Assembly (NCBI RefSeq): GCF_946221465.1
Contig: NZ_CAMJVP010000006.1
Span: forward strand, 1-33,227
Direction of reading: 5' to 3'
Source: an uncultured Aeromicrobium sp.
GTDB taxonomy: Bacteria > Actinomycetota > Actinomycetes > Propionibacteriales > Nocardioidaceae
Length of the DNA stretch: 33,227 nt
Part shown: piece by piece, positions 23,126 to 30,264 of the stretch
Layout of the letters: each line of letters begins with the position of its first letter
Position numbering within the stretch: the first letter of the stretch is position 1
The notes under the pieces: generated by a model
Told to the model about the DNA's origin: nothing
Database searches by the model: none
Seen by the model: the letters and a program-made list of their open reading frames with translations, nothing else
Position numbers and translations under genes: made by a program

Positions 23126-25315
23126 TCACTGATCGTTCGCAGCCGGTGGCTCGGCGGTCAGTGGCGGAGCCTGTTGTTGCTGCCGGGGCTGCTGCCCTGC
23201 GCGGTTGAGCGCCTGCGGCTGGCGTTGTGGCGGGGGGGCGAAGTCCACTGGCGCCAACGTTGGCTGGATCGCCTGCATCGCCTCGGCCCACATCGGTCCC
23301 GCCAGACCCGAGCCGGATGCGATACTGCCTGGCACCCGGCCTTTGACCACCTGGCCGCGAAGGTCGATCGGCTGGCCCTCGTTATTGGCCCCGGCGATCA
23401 TCGCCACGGTAGCCAGCTCCGGGGTGTAGCCGGCGTACCACACGCTCTTGGTGTCGTTGGTCGTACCGGTCTTGGCCGCCGAGGGGATCGCGAGTCCCGT
23501 GCCGGACTGATAGCCGAATCCGCCCGGTTCCTGGACACCCCGCAGGATGTCGTTGATCTGAGCCGCCTCCTCCTCGGTCAGAACGCGGCTGCACTCGGGC
23601 TCGTACTTCTTGATGACGTTGCCCTGCCGATCGAGGATCTCGTCAATCGGCATTGGCTTGCAGTACATGCCCCCGGAGGCGGGAACGGCGTAGGCGGCCG
23701 CCATGTCCAGGGGGCTCACATTCGTGACCCCGAGCGTGAACGACGGCACCTGGCCCGTGACCCCGTTGTCCGGGTCATAGGGAACCTTGATGCCCATGGC
23801 CTCGGCCATCCGCACGGTCTCGCACAGGCCTGCGTCGCGTTGGAGCTGCGCGAAGTAGGTGTTCACCGACCGGCGGGTACCGGTGTACATGTTGAAGGTG
23901 CCCGAGCCCGTGGAGTTGGCCACCTGCCACTGGTCGGTGCCGCGGCCCTCGCAGTCGAAGTACGTGCCGCGCGGCATCGTCATGTTCTGCGGCGAGTTGT
24001 AGCTCTTGCTGGTCGGGATGCCCTTCTTGAGTGCGGCGGCGACCGTGAACATCTTGAAGGTCGACCCAGCCTGGAAGCCCATCGACTGGCCGTACTGCTC
24101 CGGGACGGTGAAGTTGATGTACGACTGCCCGGCGGCCTTGTCGTCACCCATCGGGCGGGACTGGGCGAGTGCACGAACCTTCCCGGTGCCCGGCTCGACG
24201 AGCGCGAGGGCGCCGATCGCCTGGTCGGTCGGATCGACGTGGTTGGCAGCCGCCGCGTTCGCGGCGTTCTGCATCGTGACGTCGATGTTGGACTTGATCG
24301 TCAAGCCACCGCGCTCGAGCTGGCGCTTGCGCTCGTCATAGGTGTCGCCGAGAGCCTCCTCCTCGAGCAGGACTCGGCGGATGTAGTCGCACGAAAACGA
24401 CGCGACCGAGCCGACACAGCCGTTGGCGAAGTCGGTGACGTTGAGCCCCAACGGCTCCGTGCTGAGCTGCTCGGCCTCCTCAGGGGTGATCTTGCCCTGC
24501 TGGGCCATGACCGACAGCACGGTGTTGCGCCGCTGCAGCGCACGCTCGGGATAGATACGCGGATCGAACTCGACCGGATTCTTGACGAGGCCGGCGAGAA
24601 GCGCGGCCTGGCTGACGGTGAGGTCCTTGGGTGCCACGGAGAAGTAGCGTTGCGCGGCGGCGTTGACGCCGTAGGCGCCGCTGCCGAAGTAGGCGATGTT
24701 GAGGTACTTCTCGAGGATCTCGTCCTTGGTGTACTTCTCCTCGAAGCCGATTGCCAGCTTGAGCTCGCGGATCTTCCGGGCCACCGACTGCTCGACGGCG
24801 GCGGCGCGCTGCTCGGCGGTGGTGGCCTGCTGCAGCGTCGTGAGCTTGACCAGCTGCTGGGTGATGGTGGAACCACCCTGGGTCTGCCCCTCGGCCGCGT
24901 TGTTGACCAGAGCGCGCAGTGTGCCCCTCAGGTCGAGCGCTCCGTGCTCATAGAACCGGTAGTCCTCGATCGCGAGCAGCGCCTCCTGCATGACCGGCGA
25001 GATCTCGGCGAGCGGGATGTCCTGGCGGTTCTCCTCGTAGAAGTACGCGAGGCGCTCGCCGTTGGAGGCGAACAACTCGGTGGTCTGAGGATTGGGGATC
25101 TCCTGCAGCTCCAGTGGCAGATCCATGACGTCGGCGGTGATCTCGCGTGTGGTCATGGTGGTGGCCGTGGCGGCTGGGATCATGATGGCGGCGACGATCA
25201 CGCCCGCCAGGGCGGAGAGCTTGGCGATCGACAGGAGAGCCGACGTCGTCGACGTCGGCCTGGACTCCGTCTGGGCTGCCTTCTTGACCCTCGCCTCGAC
25301 ATCGCGCCATGCCAT
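23126..25315 (-). CDS. ponA2: class A penicillin-binding protein (PonA2-like)
   Basis: A bifunctional peptidoglycan synthase of 729 residues. A short cytoplasmic N-terminus and one membrane helix (about 31-50) lead to a GT51 glycosyltransferase domain with catalytic Glu117 in EDYRFYEHGA and GGSTITQQLVK. The penicillin-binding transpeptidase domain follows, with STFK (Ser418), SVN (483-485) and KTG (615-617). Extracellular cysteines at 300, 309, 455, 498, 552 and 575 could form disulfides. Mycobacterial PonA2 ends in a PASTA domain. Here the C-terminus is instead a Pro/Gln-rich tail of about 35 residues. The start at 25315 follows a TATCCT box 6 nt upstream with no ribosome binding site. It is divergent from whiB4, as in mycobacteria. 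Confidence 0.95.
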   Translation of the reverse strand: MAWRDVEARVKKAAQTESRPTSTTSALLSIAKLSALAGVIVAAIMIPAATATTMTTREITADVMDLPLELQEIPNPQTTELFASNGERLAYFYEENRQDIPLAEISPVMQEALLAIEDYRFYEHGALDLRGTLRALVNNAAEGQTQGGSTITQQLVKLTTLQQATTAEQRAAAVEQSVARKIRELKLAIGFEEKYTKDEILEKYLNIAYFGSGAYGVNAAAQRYFSVAPKDLTVSQAALLAGLVKNPVEFDPRIYPERALQRRNTVLSVMAQQGKITPEEAEQLSTEPLGLNVTDFANGCVGSVASFSCDYIRRVLLEEEALGDTYDERKRQLERGGLTIKSNIDVTMQNAANAAAANHVDPTDQAIGALALVEPGTGKVRALAQSRPMGDDKAAGQSYINFTVPEQYGQSMGFQAGSTFKMFTVAAALKKGIPTSKSYNSPQNMTMPRGTYFDCEGRGTDQWQVANSTGSGTFNMYTGTRRSVNTYFAQLQRDAGLCETVRMAEAMGIKVPYDPDNGVTGQVPSFTLGVTNVSPLDMAAAYAVPASGGMYCKPMPIDEILDRQGNVIKKYEPECSRVLTEEEAAQINDILRGVQEPGGFGYQSGTGLAIPSAAKTGTTNDTKSVWYAGYTPELATVAMIAGANNEGQPIDLRGQVVKGRVPGSIASGSGLAGPMWAEAMQAIQPTLAPVDFAPPPQRQPQALNRAGQQPRQQQQAPPLTAEPPAANDQ

Positions 25316-25321
25316 GACACG

Positions 25322-25327
25322 AGGATA
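25322..25327 (-). promoter_or_regulatory. -10 box of the penicillin-binding protein gene, probable leaderless start
   Basis: On the minus strand TATCCT ends 6 nt before the ATG at 25315. No Shine-Dalgarno or clear -35 is visible. The spacing matches five other genes of this window. Confidence 0.45.
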
Positions 25328-25408
25328 CGGGACGGTGCCCACGGTGCCGGGTTGCTGCGTGCGCGCTCATAGCCCGAAGGGACTAGCGCGAAACCATCCT
25401 CGCGGGGC

Positions 25409-25438
25409 CTGACCGGAGGGGTAACCCCGTTTTACAGT
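25409..25438 (+). promoter_or_regulatory. whiB4 promoter with palindrome in the spacer
   Basis: CTGACC (25409-25414) and TACAGT (25433-25438) form a sigma-70-like promoter with an 18-bp spacer. The perfect palindrome GGGGTAACCCC (25418-25428) lies between the two boxes, an ideal place for a repressor. The transcript would carry a leader of roughly 45 nt with GGGAAGGA as ribosome binding site. Confidence 0.55.
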
Positions 25439-25491
25439 GAAGCGGACGAATCACTTCGGTCTCATGCCTCGCTCTCGGGAAGGATTCGACG

Positions 25492-25755
25492 ATGTGGAAC
25501 ACCAACTGGGCTCAGGAGGCCGCGTGCCTTGGCCGGTCGGACGAGTTGTTCGTCCGGGGTGCTGAGCAGAACCGGGTCAAACAGGTGTGCAACTCCTGCA
25601 CGGTCAAGGCCGAATGCCTGGCCGAAGCACTCGACAACCGCATCGAATGGGGTGTGTGGGGCGGAATGACCGAGCGCGAGCGCCGGGCCCTGCTGCGCCG
25701 TAAGCCGCACGTCACCCAGTGGCGGAGCGTTCTGCAGCGGGCCGGTCGCTCCTGA
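25492..25755 (+). CDS. whiB4: WhiB-family iron-sulfur regulator (WhiB4-like)
   Basis: An 87-residue WhiB-like protein with four cluster-binding cysteines (Cys12, Cys33, Cys36, Cys42), the GVWGG turn (54-58) and the basic helix TERERRALLRRK for DNA binding. The run DELFVRGAEQ and the stretch after Cys42 (ALDNRIEWGVWGG) match the mycobacterial WhiB4 pattern. Its place between a Get3-like ATPase pair and ponA2 also matches. WhiB4 is a redox-responsive regulator in mycobacteria. The protein lacks the longer N-terminus of mycobacterial WhiB4. GGGAAGGA (25477-25484) precedes the ATG. The gene converges on the second ATPase gene with 6 nt between stops. Confidence 0.95.
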   Translation: MWNTNWAQEAACLGRSDELFVRGAEQNRVKQVCNSCTVKAECLAEALDNRIEWGVWGGMTERERRALLRRKPHVTQWRSVLQRAGRS

Positions 25756-25761
25756 CCACGG

Positions 25762-26964
25762 TCACTTTGATCGCCCGGCCAAGTGCCGACCCACCTCCCG
25801 GAGGCCGTCAAGGTCGTGGACGTCGCTGGGAAGCGCCGGCACTGTCACGGAGGCGACGTTGCGGTGAGCGGCGGCGAACCGGCGCCGTACCCGCTGCTCC
25901 CTCGCGGCCACCCGCATGCGTTCGGCATGCACGCGCAGCAGATCGGCCGTGATTTTGTCGACCTCGCCTCCCCGGGCGAGACGCGGCGCCGCGGACTCGG
26001 CATCGGCCGCGCTGATCCCCCCGGCCCGGTCGTCGTGGACGCGGTTGACGATGAGGGCCGCCAGGGGCATCGCGTCGCTCTCGAGCCGTTCGACGAAGAA
26101 CGCGGCCTCACGCATCGCGGCGTCCTCGGGTGTGGCGACGACGAGGAACGCCGTCCCCTCGGCCTGGAGCAGCGCATAGGTCGCCTCGGCGCGCTGCCGG
26201 AAGCCGCCGAAGAGGGTGTCGAACGCGGCGACGAACGTCTGCATGTCCGTCAGGATCTGCGCTCCGAGCACCTTGCTCAGTGCCGCGGTCACCACGCCGA
26301 ATCCCGCGGTGAGAAAGCGGGCGGGACCCTTCGCCGGCGCGAGCAGGAGTCGGATGAAGCGTCCGTCCAACAGTGAGGAGAGCCGTTCGGGGGCGTCGAG
26401 GAAGTCCAGGGCGGACCGTGACGGAGGAGTGTCGACCACGATGAGGTCCCAACGACCTTCGGCGTGCAGTTGTCCGAGACGCTCCATCGCCATGTACTCC
26501 TGCGTCCCGGCGAAGGAACTCGACAGCGCCACGTAGAAGGGATTCTGCAGGATCTGCCGCGCCTTCTCCGGCGACGCGTGGGCCTCCACGACCTCGTCGA
26601 ACGTGCGCTTCATGTCGAGCATCATGGCGTCGAGAGAGCCGCCGGCGCCCGCGTCCACGCCGGTCACGGGACGTGGAGTGTTGTCGAGTTCGGCGAGTCC
26701 CAAAGACTGGGCCAGGCGGCGTGCGGGATCGATCGTGAGCACGCACACGGATCGGCCGCGCTCAGCAGCCCGCAGTGCGATCGCCGCGGCGGTCGTCGTC
26801 TTGCCGACCCCGCCGGAGCCGCAGCACACGATGATCTCGGTCGTCGGGTCGTCGAGCATCGCGTCGATGTCCACGCTGGGAGGGGTCTTCGTGTCGTCGC
26901 GTGGCGCGCCGCGTTGCGCGCTGCGCCTCGACTCCTTGGGCCGGGTCTGGGCGGGGCGCGTCAT
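25762..26964 (-). CDS. Get3/ArsA-like ATPase, second subunit (Rv3680/BagB-like)
   Basis: A 400-residue P-loop ATPase of the ArsA/Get3 family. Residues 1-40 are a charged, disordered-looking leader. The P-loop GSGGVGKTT (49-57) is followed by TIDPARRLAQSLG, an EYMAMERL segment, the DTPPSRSALDFL switch, and VATPEDAAMREA. The position normally holding the signature Lys of deviant Walker A (KGGxGK) is Ser here. In M. tuberculosis the neighbouring pair Rv3679-Rv3680 is reported to form a heterodimeric Get3-like complex (BagAB). The ATG overlaps the stop of the first subunit (ATGA). A client-protein or membrane-targeting role is inferred, not shown. Confidence 0.93.
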   Translation of the reverse strand: MTRPAQTRPKESRRSAQRGAPRDDTKTPPSVDIDAMLDDPTTEIIVCCGSGGVGKTTTAAAIALRAAERGRSVCVLTIDPARRLAQSLGLAELDNTPRPVTGVDAGAGGSLDAMMLDMKRTFDEVVEAHASPEKARQILQNPFYVALSSSFAGTQEYMAMERLGQLHAEGRWDLIVVDTPPSRSALDFLDAPERLSSLLDGRFIRLLLAPAKGPARFLTAGFGVVTAALSKVLGAQILTDMQTFVAAFDTLFGGFRQRAEATYALLQAEGTAFLVVATPEDAAMREAAFFVERLESDAMPLAALIVNRVHDDRAGGISAADAESAAPRLARGGEVDKITADLLRVHAERMRVAAREQRVRRRFAAAHRNVASVTVPALPSDVHDLDGLREVGRHLAGRSK

Positions 26965-27941
26965 CGGGCCACCACCGGCTCCAAGGCATCGGCGAGCTCG
27001 AACAGCGCGCCGAGATCGATGCCGTCGCTGAGCAGCGGCAGGTCGAGTACGTCATCGACACTCGTCCGCAAGATCCGTGCCTGCTCGTTCTGCAGATCCT
27101 GACGCTGCACGTGGGCGTGGCCGGCGTCGATGAGCAGCCCGGCTGCCTCGGGAGGCAGGCTTACCGACGCCAGGGAGACGGAGACTTCGGCGGCGTCGAC
27201 GGTGCCGTCTTCCAGGGCCTTGCGGGTCGTCCCACTCACGAGAGCCGGGCGCACCATGTTGACGAGCACGTGACCGACCGGGAGTCCTTCGGCGCGCAGC
27301 TCGGCGATGCCGTCGAGGGTCTCTTGCACCGGCATCTCCTCCAGCAGCGTCACGAGGTGGACCTTGGTCTGCGGGCCGCGCATCATCGCCATGATCGACA
27401 GGGACTGGTTCTTGATCGGCCCGACCTTCGCCAGACCGGCGACGTCGTCGTTCACCCCGAGGAAGCGCGTGATCCGACCAGTCGGAGGGGCGTCGACGAC
27501 CACCGCGTCATACACGAACGGCGAGTCCGGTCCGCTCTCGCGGCGCCGCGCGGCCTCGTAGACCTTGCCCGTCAGTAGCACGTCGCGCACCCCGGGCGCG
27601 ATCGTGGTGGCGAAGTCGATGACGCCGAACTTGTCGAGCGCCTTGCCGGCCCGACCGAGCCGGTAGTACATCTCGAGGTACTCCAGGAGCGCCTCCTCAG
27701 CGTCGACCGCCAGGGCGTACACCTGTCCGCCGGATCGGCCCGCGGCAGCAATCCGACGCTCCTCATAGGGAAGCGGCGGAATGTCGAAGAGACGAGCGAT
27801 CTCCTGTCGGCCCTCGACCTCACACAGCAGCACCCGCCGGCCACCGGTGGCCAGTGCGATCGCGAGGGCACCGGCGACCGTGGTCTTGCCGGTCCCGCCC
27901 TTGCCGGTGACGATGTGCAGCGATGTCGAGGAGGGAGGCAC
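26961..27941 (-). CDS. Get3/ArsA-like ATPase, first subunit (Rv3679/BagA-like)
   Basis: A 326-residue ArsA/Get3-family ATPase with the full deviant Walker A GKGGTGKTT (13-21), including signature Lys14. Other segments are LLCEVEGRQEIA, the switch VVDAPPTGRITRFL and LVTLLEEMPVQETL. The start is taken as GTG 27941: it gives the normal short N-terminus, and a TACGCT box stands 7 nt upstream with no ribosome binding site. The open frame continues about 300 codons upstream but only as antisense of the DUF4177 and RidA genes. The partner ATPase follows with a 4-nt overlap, so a fixed heterodimer is likely. It is divergent from the DUF4177 gene. Confidence 0.93.
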   Translation of the reverse strand: MPPSSTSLHIVTGKGGTGKTTVAGALAIALATGGRRVLLCEVEGRQEIARLFDIPPLPYEERRIAAAGRSGGQVYALAVDAEEALLEYLEMYYRLGRAGKALDKFGVIDFATTIAPGVRDVLLTGKVYEAARRRESGPDSPFVYDAVVVDAPPTGRITRFLGVNDDVAGLAKVGPIKNQSLSIMAMMRGPQTKVHLVTLLEEMPVQETLDGIAELRAEGLPVGHVLVNMVRPALVSGTTRKALEDGTVDAAEVSVSLASVSLPPEAAGLLIDAGHAHVQRQDLQNEQARILRTSVDDVLDLPLLSDGIDLGALFELADALEPVVAR

Positions 27942-27948
27942 GAGGTCG

Positions 27949-27954
27949 AGCGTA
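27949..27954 (-). promoter_or_regulatory. -10 box of the first Get3-like ATPase gene, probable leaderless start
   Basis: TACGCT on the minus strand ends 7 nt before the GTG at 27941. The sequence between is CGACCTC and contains no ribosome binding site. No clear -35 is seen. Confidence 0.45.
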
Positions 27955-28034
27955 GGGGGTGCGGGGCGATCACGCCGCCGCAGTCTCCCTGCAGGGCGTC
28001 CTCGTGGACCATCGTCAGTGTGCTCGGGGGCGGC

Positions 28035-28040
28035 TAGAGT
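28035..28040 (+). promoter_or_regulatory. -10 box of the DUF4177-like gene, probable leaderless start
   Basis: TAGAGT ends 6 nt before ATG 28047 and there is no ribosome binding site. Together with the box at 27949-27954 it forms a divergent promoter pair in a 105-nt gap. Confidence 0.5.
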
Positions 28041-28046
28041 CGGGCC

Positions 28047-28202
28047 ATGACCAAGTGGGAATACCTGACCGCGCCCGTGCTCGTGCATGCCACCAAGCAG
28101 ATCCTCGACAACTTCGGTCAGGATGGCTGGGAGCTTGTGCAGATCGTGCCGGGCATGAATCCGGAGAACCTTGTGGCGTACTTCAAGCGTCCGGTGGCCT
28201 GA
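28047..28202 (+). CDS. small DUF4177-like protein
   Basis: A 51-residue protein beginning MTKWEYLTAP, with the family-like core GQDGWELVQI and ending AYFKRPVA. The pattern and place fit the small conserved protein found in mycobacteria between the Get3-like genes and RidA (Rv3678A). Function is unknown. Conservation of position suggests it is a true gene despite its size. It begins a four-gene run: RidA starts 3 nt after its stop. Confidence 0.88.
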   Translation: MTKWEYLTAPVLVHATKQILDNFGQDGWELVQIVPGMNPENLVAYFKRPVA

Positions 28203-28205
28203 GAG

Positions 28206-28664
28206 ATGGCGGTCGTCGAACAACGCCTCGCCGACCTCGGCCTCGAGGTGCCGCCCGTCGCCGCGCCGGTGGCCGCGTACGTTCCCGCCGTTCGCTCGGG
28301 GGCGTACGTCCACACCTCGGGGCAGCTGCCGTTCAGCGACGGCGAACTCACGATCACCGGCAAGGTCGGTGCGGGGGTGAGCGCTGAGGAAGCGCAGCGA
28401 GCCGCTCGGCAGTGCGCCCTGAACGCCATTGCCGCGCTCGGCTCGGTCGTCGACCTCGACGATGTCGTGCGCATCGTCAAAGTCGTGGTCTTCGTCGCGA
28501 GCGACCCCCGATTCACTGGCCAGCCGCAGGTGGCCAACGGTGCGAGCGAGCTGCTCTTCGCGGCGTTCGGCGCGGCCGGTCAGCATGCCCGATCGGCGGT
28601 CGGCGTCGCAGTGCTGCCGCTGGATTCGCCGGTGGAGATCGAAGTCGTCGCCGAGGTGCGCTGA
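28206..28664 (+). CDS. RidA-family protein
   Basis: A 152-residue member of the RidA/YjgF/UK114 superfamily, small trimeric proteins, some of which hydrolyse reactive enamine/imine intermediates. It shows YVHTSGQLPF, the CALNAIAALGSV helix with VVRIVKVVVFVAS, and QHARSAVGVAVLPLDSPVEIEVVAEV. The Arg in HARSAVG is in the place of the usual carboxylate-binding residue. It resembles Rv3678c in position. It lies 3 nt after the DUF4177-like gene and 1 nt before the Nudix gene, so it is part of one operon. Confidence 0.94.
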   Translation: MAVVEQRLADLGLEVPPVAAPVAAYVPAVRSGAYVHTSGQLPFSDGELTITGKVGAGVSAEEAQRAARQCALNAIAALGSVVDLDDVVRIVKVVVFVASDPRFTGQPQVANGASELLFAAFGAAGQHARSAVGVAVLPLDSPVEIEVVAEVR

Positions 28665-28665
28665 C

Positions 28666-29478
28666 ATGCTGCTGCCGTTGCCCGAGCGGTTGCGCCAGTA
28701 CGTCGACCGCGTGAAGGATCCGGTTCCCCCGCGCGATGCGGCGACGATCGCGGTGGTGCGCGACGGCGCGCAGGGGATCGAGGCGTTCCTCATGCGCCGG
28801 CAGGCCTCGATGGCCTTCGCCGCTGGCATGTACGTCTTCCCCGGCGGCGGCGTGCACGAGTCCGACCGGACGCCGGTGAACTGGGTGGGTCCCTCAGCCG
28901 ATGAGTTCGCCGCTCGCCTCGGATGTGACCCCGGTCTGGCTCATGCGCTCGTGGTGGCGGCGGTCCGTGAGACGTTCGAGGAAACAGGCGTGCTGCTGGC
29001 CGGGCCAGACGATCAGAACGTCTACGGGAACACCTGCGGCCCGGACATGCTCGCCGCCCGGCAGGATCTGGAAGCCGGCCGTCTCTCTTTCGCGCAGTTC
29101 CTCGACACCTACGACCTGGTGCTGCGCGCCGACCTCATCGGCGTGTGGGCGCACTGGATCACCCCCGCGTACGAACCGCGCCGGTATGACACGCGGTTCT
29201 TCGTCGCCGCGCTTCCGGAGGGCCAGGCGGTGGGACCGGTAAGCACCGAGGCCGACCGGTCCTTATGGGCCCCGCTGCGCACCGTGCTGGAGCGGGTCGA
29301 CGCCGGCGAGGCGGCGATGCTGCCGCCGACCTCGGTCACATGCCGCGAACTCGCACAGCACACCGCCGCCACCGTCCTCGCCGCCGCGGCGCTGCGGGTC
29401 GTCACCCCGATCGAGCCTCGCATCGTCGAGATCGATGGCCGATTGTTCCTGGAGACCGACCGCAGGGAGCACGTATGA
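28666..29478 (+). CDS. Nudix hydrolase with inserted Nudix box (NUDT19-like)
   Basis: A 270-residue Nudix protein. The first part of the motif, VFPGGGVHESD, is separated by about 40 residues from AAVRETFEETGVLL. This split box is seen in the NUDT19/RP2-like subfamily, whose known members cleave CoA or related diphosphates. The REtfEEtGV residues for metal binding are intact. The ATG at 28666 follows the RidA stop by one base, and an open frame from 28429 overlaps RidA and is rejected. It is coupled to the MBL gene by ATGA. The substrate is inferred only loosely. Confidence 0.9.
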   Translation: MLLPLPERLRQYVDRVKDPVPPRDAATIAVVRDGAQGIEAFLMRRQASMAFAAGMYVFPGGGVHESDRTPVNWVGPSADEFAARLGCDPGLAHALVVAAVRETFEETGVLLAGPDDQNVYGNTCGPDMLAARQDLEAGRLSFAQFLDTYDLVLRADLIGVWAHWITPAYEPRRYDTRFFVAALPEGQAVGPVSTEADRSLWAPLRTVLERVDAGEAAMLPPTSVTCRELAQHTAATVLAAAALRVVTPIEPRIVEIDGRLFLETDRREHV

Positions 29479-30236
29479 GCGTCACCCACGTCACCGACCG
29501 GGCCGCGTTCGTCCTGGCCGCCAACCCGGGGATCATGACGCTCGACGGCACCAACACCTGGATCCTGCGCGAGCCCGGTGCCGCGCGCGCGGTGGTGGTG
29601 GACCCGGGACCGGCCGACGACGCGCACCTGGACGCCGTCCTGGAGGCCGCCGGCGACGTGGCCCTCGTGATCTTCACCCATCACCATGAAGACCACACCG
29701 CAGCGATGAGCCGCATCGTCGAGCTCACCGACGCTCCCACCCGGGCGCTCGATGAGGCGTTCTGCACCCACGCCGAACCGCTGCGCGATGCCGAACTCGT
29801 CGAGGTCGACGGCCTCGAGATCGAGGTGATCGCGACGCCCGGACACACCAGGGACTCGCTGTGTCTGCGACTCCCCGGCGACCGGTCGCTGCTGACCGGC
29901 GACACCGTACTCGGCCGCGGCACCAGCGTCGTGGCGTATCCCGATGGTGCGCTCGGTGCGTATCTCGACTCTCTGGCCCACCTGCGAGAGCTGGTGGCCG
30001 AGGGTCTCGTGGAGCGCATCCTGCCCGGCCACGGCCCGGTGATCGAGGAACCTGAAGCGGTGCTGGACTTCTACATCGAGCACCGTCAGGAGAGGCTCGA
30101 CCAAGTGCGTGACGCGCTTGCCTCGGGGGCCACCACCCCCCGCGAGGTGGTCGAACGGGTCTACGGCGACGTCGATCCGGTCCTGTGGGACGCCGCAGAG
30201 CTCAGCGTCCGCGCCCAGCTCGACTACCTCACCTAG
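29475..30236 (+). CDS. MBL-fold metallo-hydrolase (LACTB2/Rv3677c-like)
   Basis: A 253-residue metallo-beta-lactamase-fold hydrolase. Metal ligands are in THHHEDH, the TPGHT His, the GDT Asp of LLTGDTVLG and LPGHGPV. The N-terminal GTNTWIL and the C-terminal winged-helix-like tail (QERLDQVRDAL through DPVLWDAAELSV) are typical of the LACTB2 group, some of which are nucleases or thioester hydrolases. It is the last gene of the DUF4177-RidA-Nudix-MBL run and starts within the Nudix stop. In mycobacteria the relative Rv3677c is followed by crp. Here a convergent pyruvate carboxylase gene follows after 28 nt. Confidence 0.93.
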   Translation: MSVTHVTDRAAFVLAANPGIMTLDGTNTWILREPGAARAVVVDPGPADDAHLDAVLEAAGDVALVIFTHHHEDHTAAMSRIVELTDAPTRALDEAFCTHAEPLRDAELVEVDGLEIEVIATPGHTRDSLCLRLPGDRSLLTGDTVLGRGTSVVAYPDGALGAYLDSLAHLRELVAEGLVERILPGHGPVIEEPEAVLDFYIEHRQERLDQVRDALASGATTPREVVERVYGDVDPVLWDAAELSVRAQLDYLT

Positions 30237-30264
30237 GCTCCCGTCCACCGGTGAGCGAACAGGA

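Noticed and set aside
23123..25372. A 749-codon plus-strand frame opposite the penicillin-binding protein
   Set aside because: It is an exact antisense shadow of a gene with complete GT51 and transpeptidase motifs, and its composition is non-protein-like.
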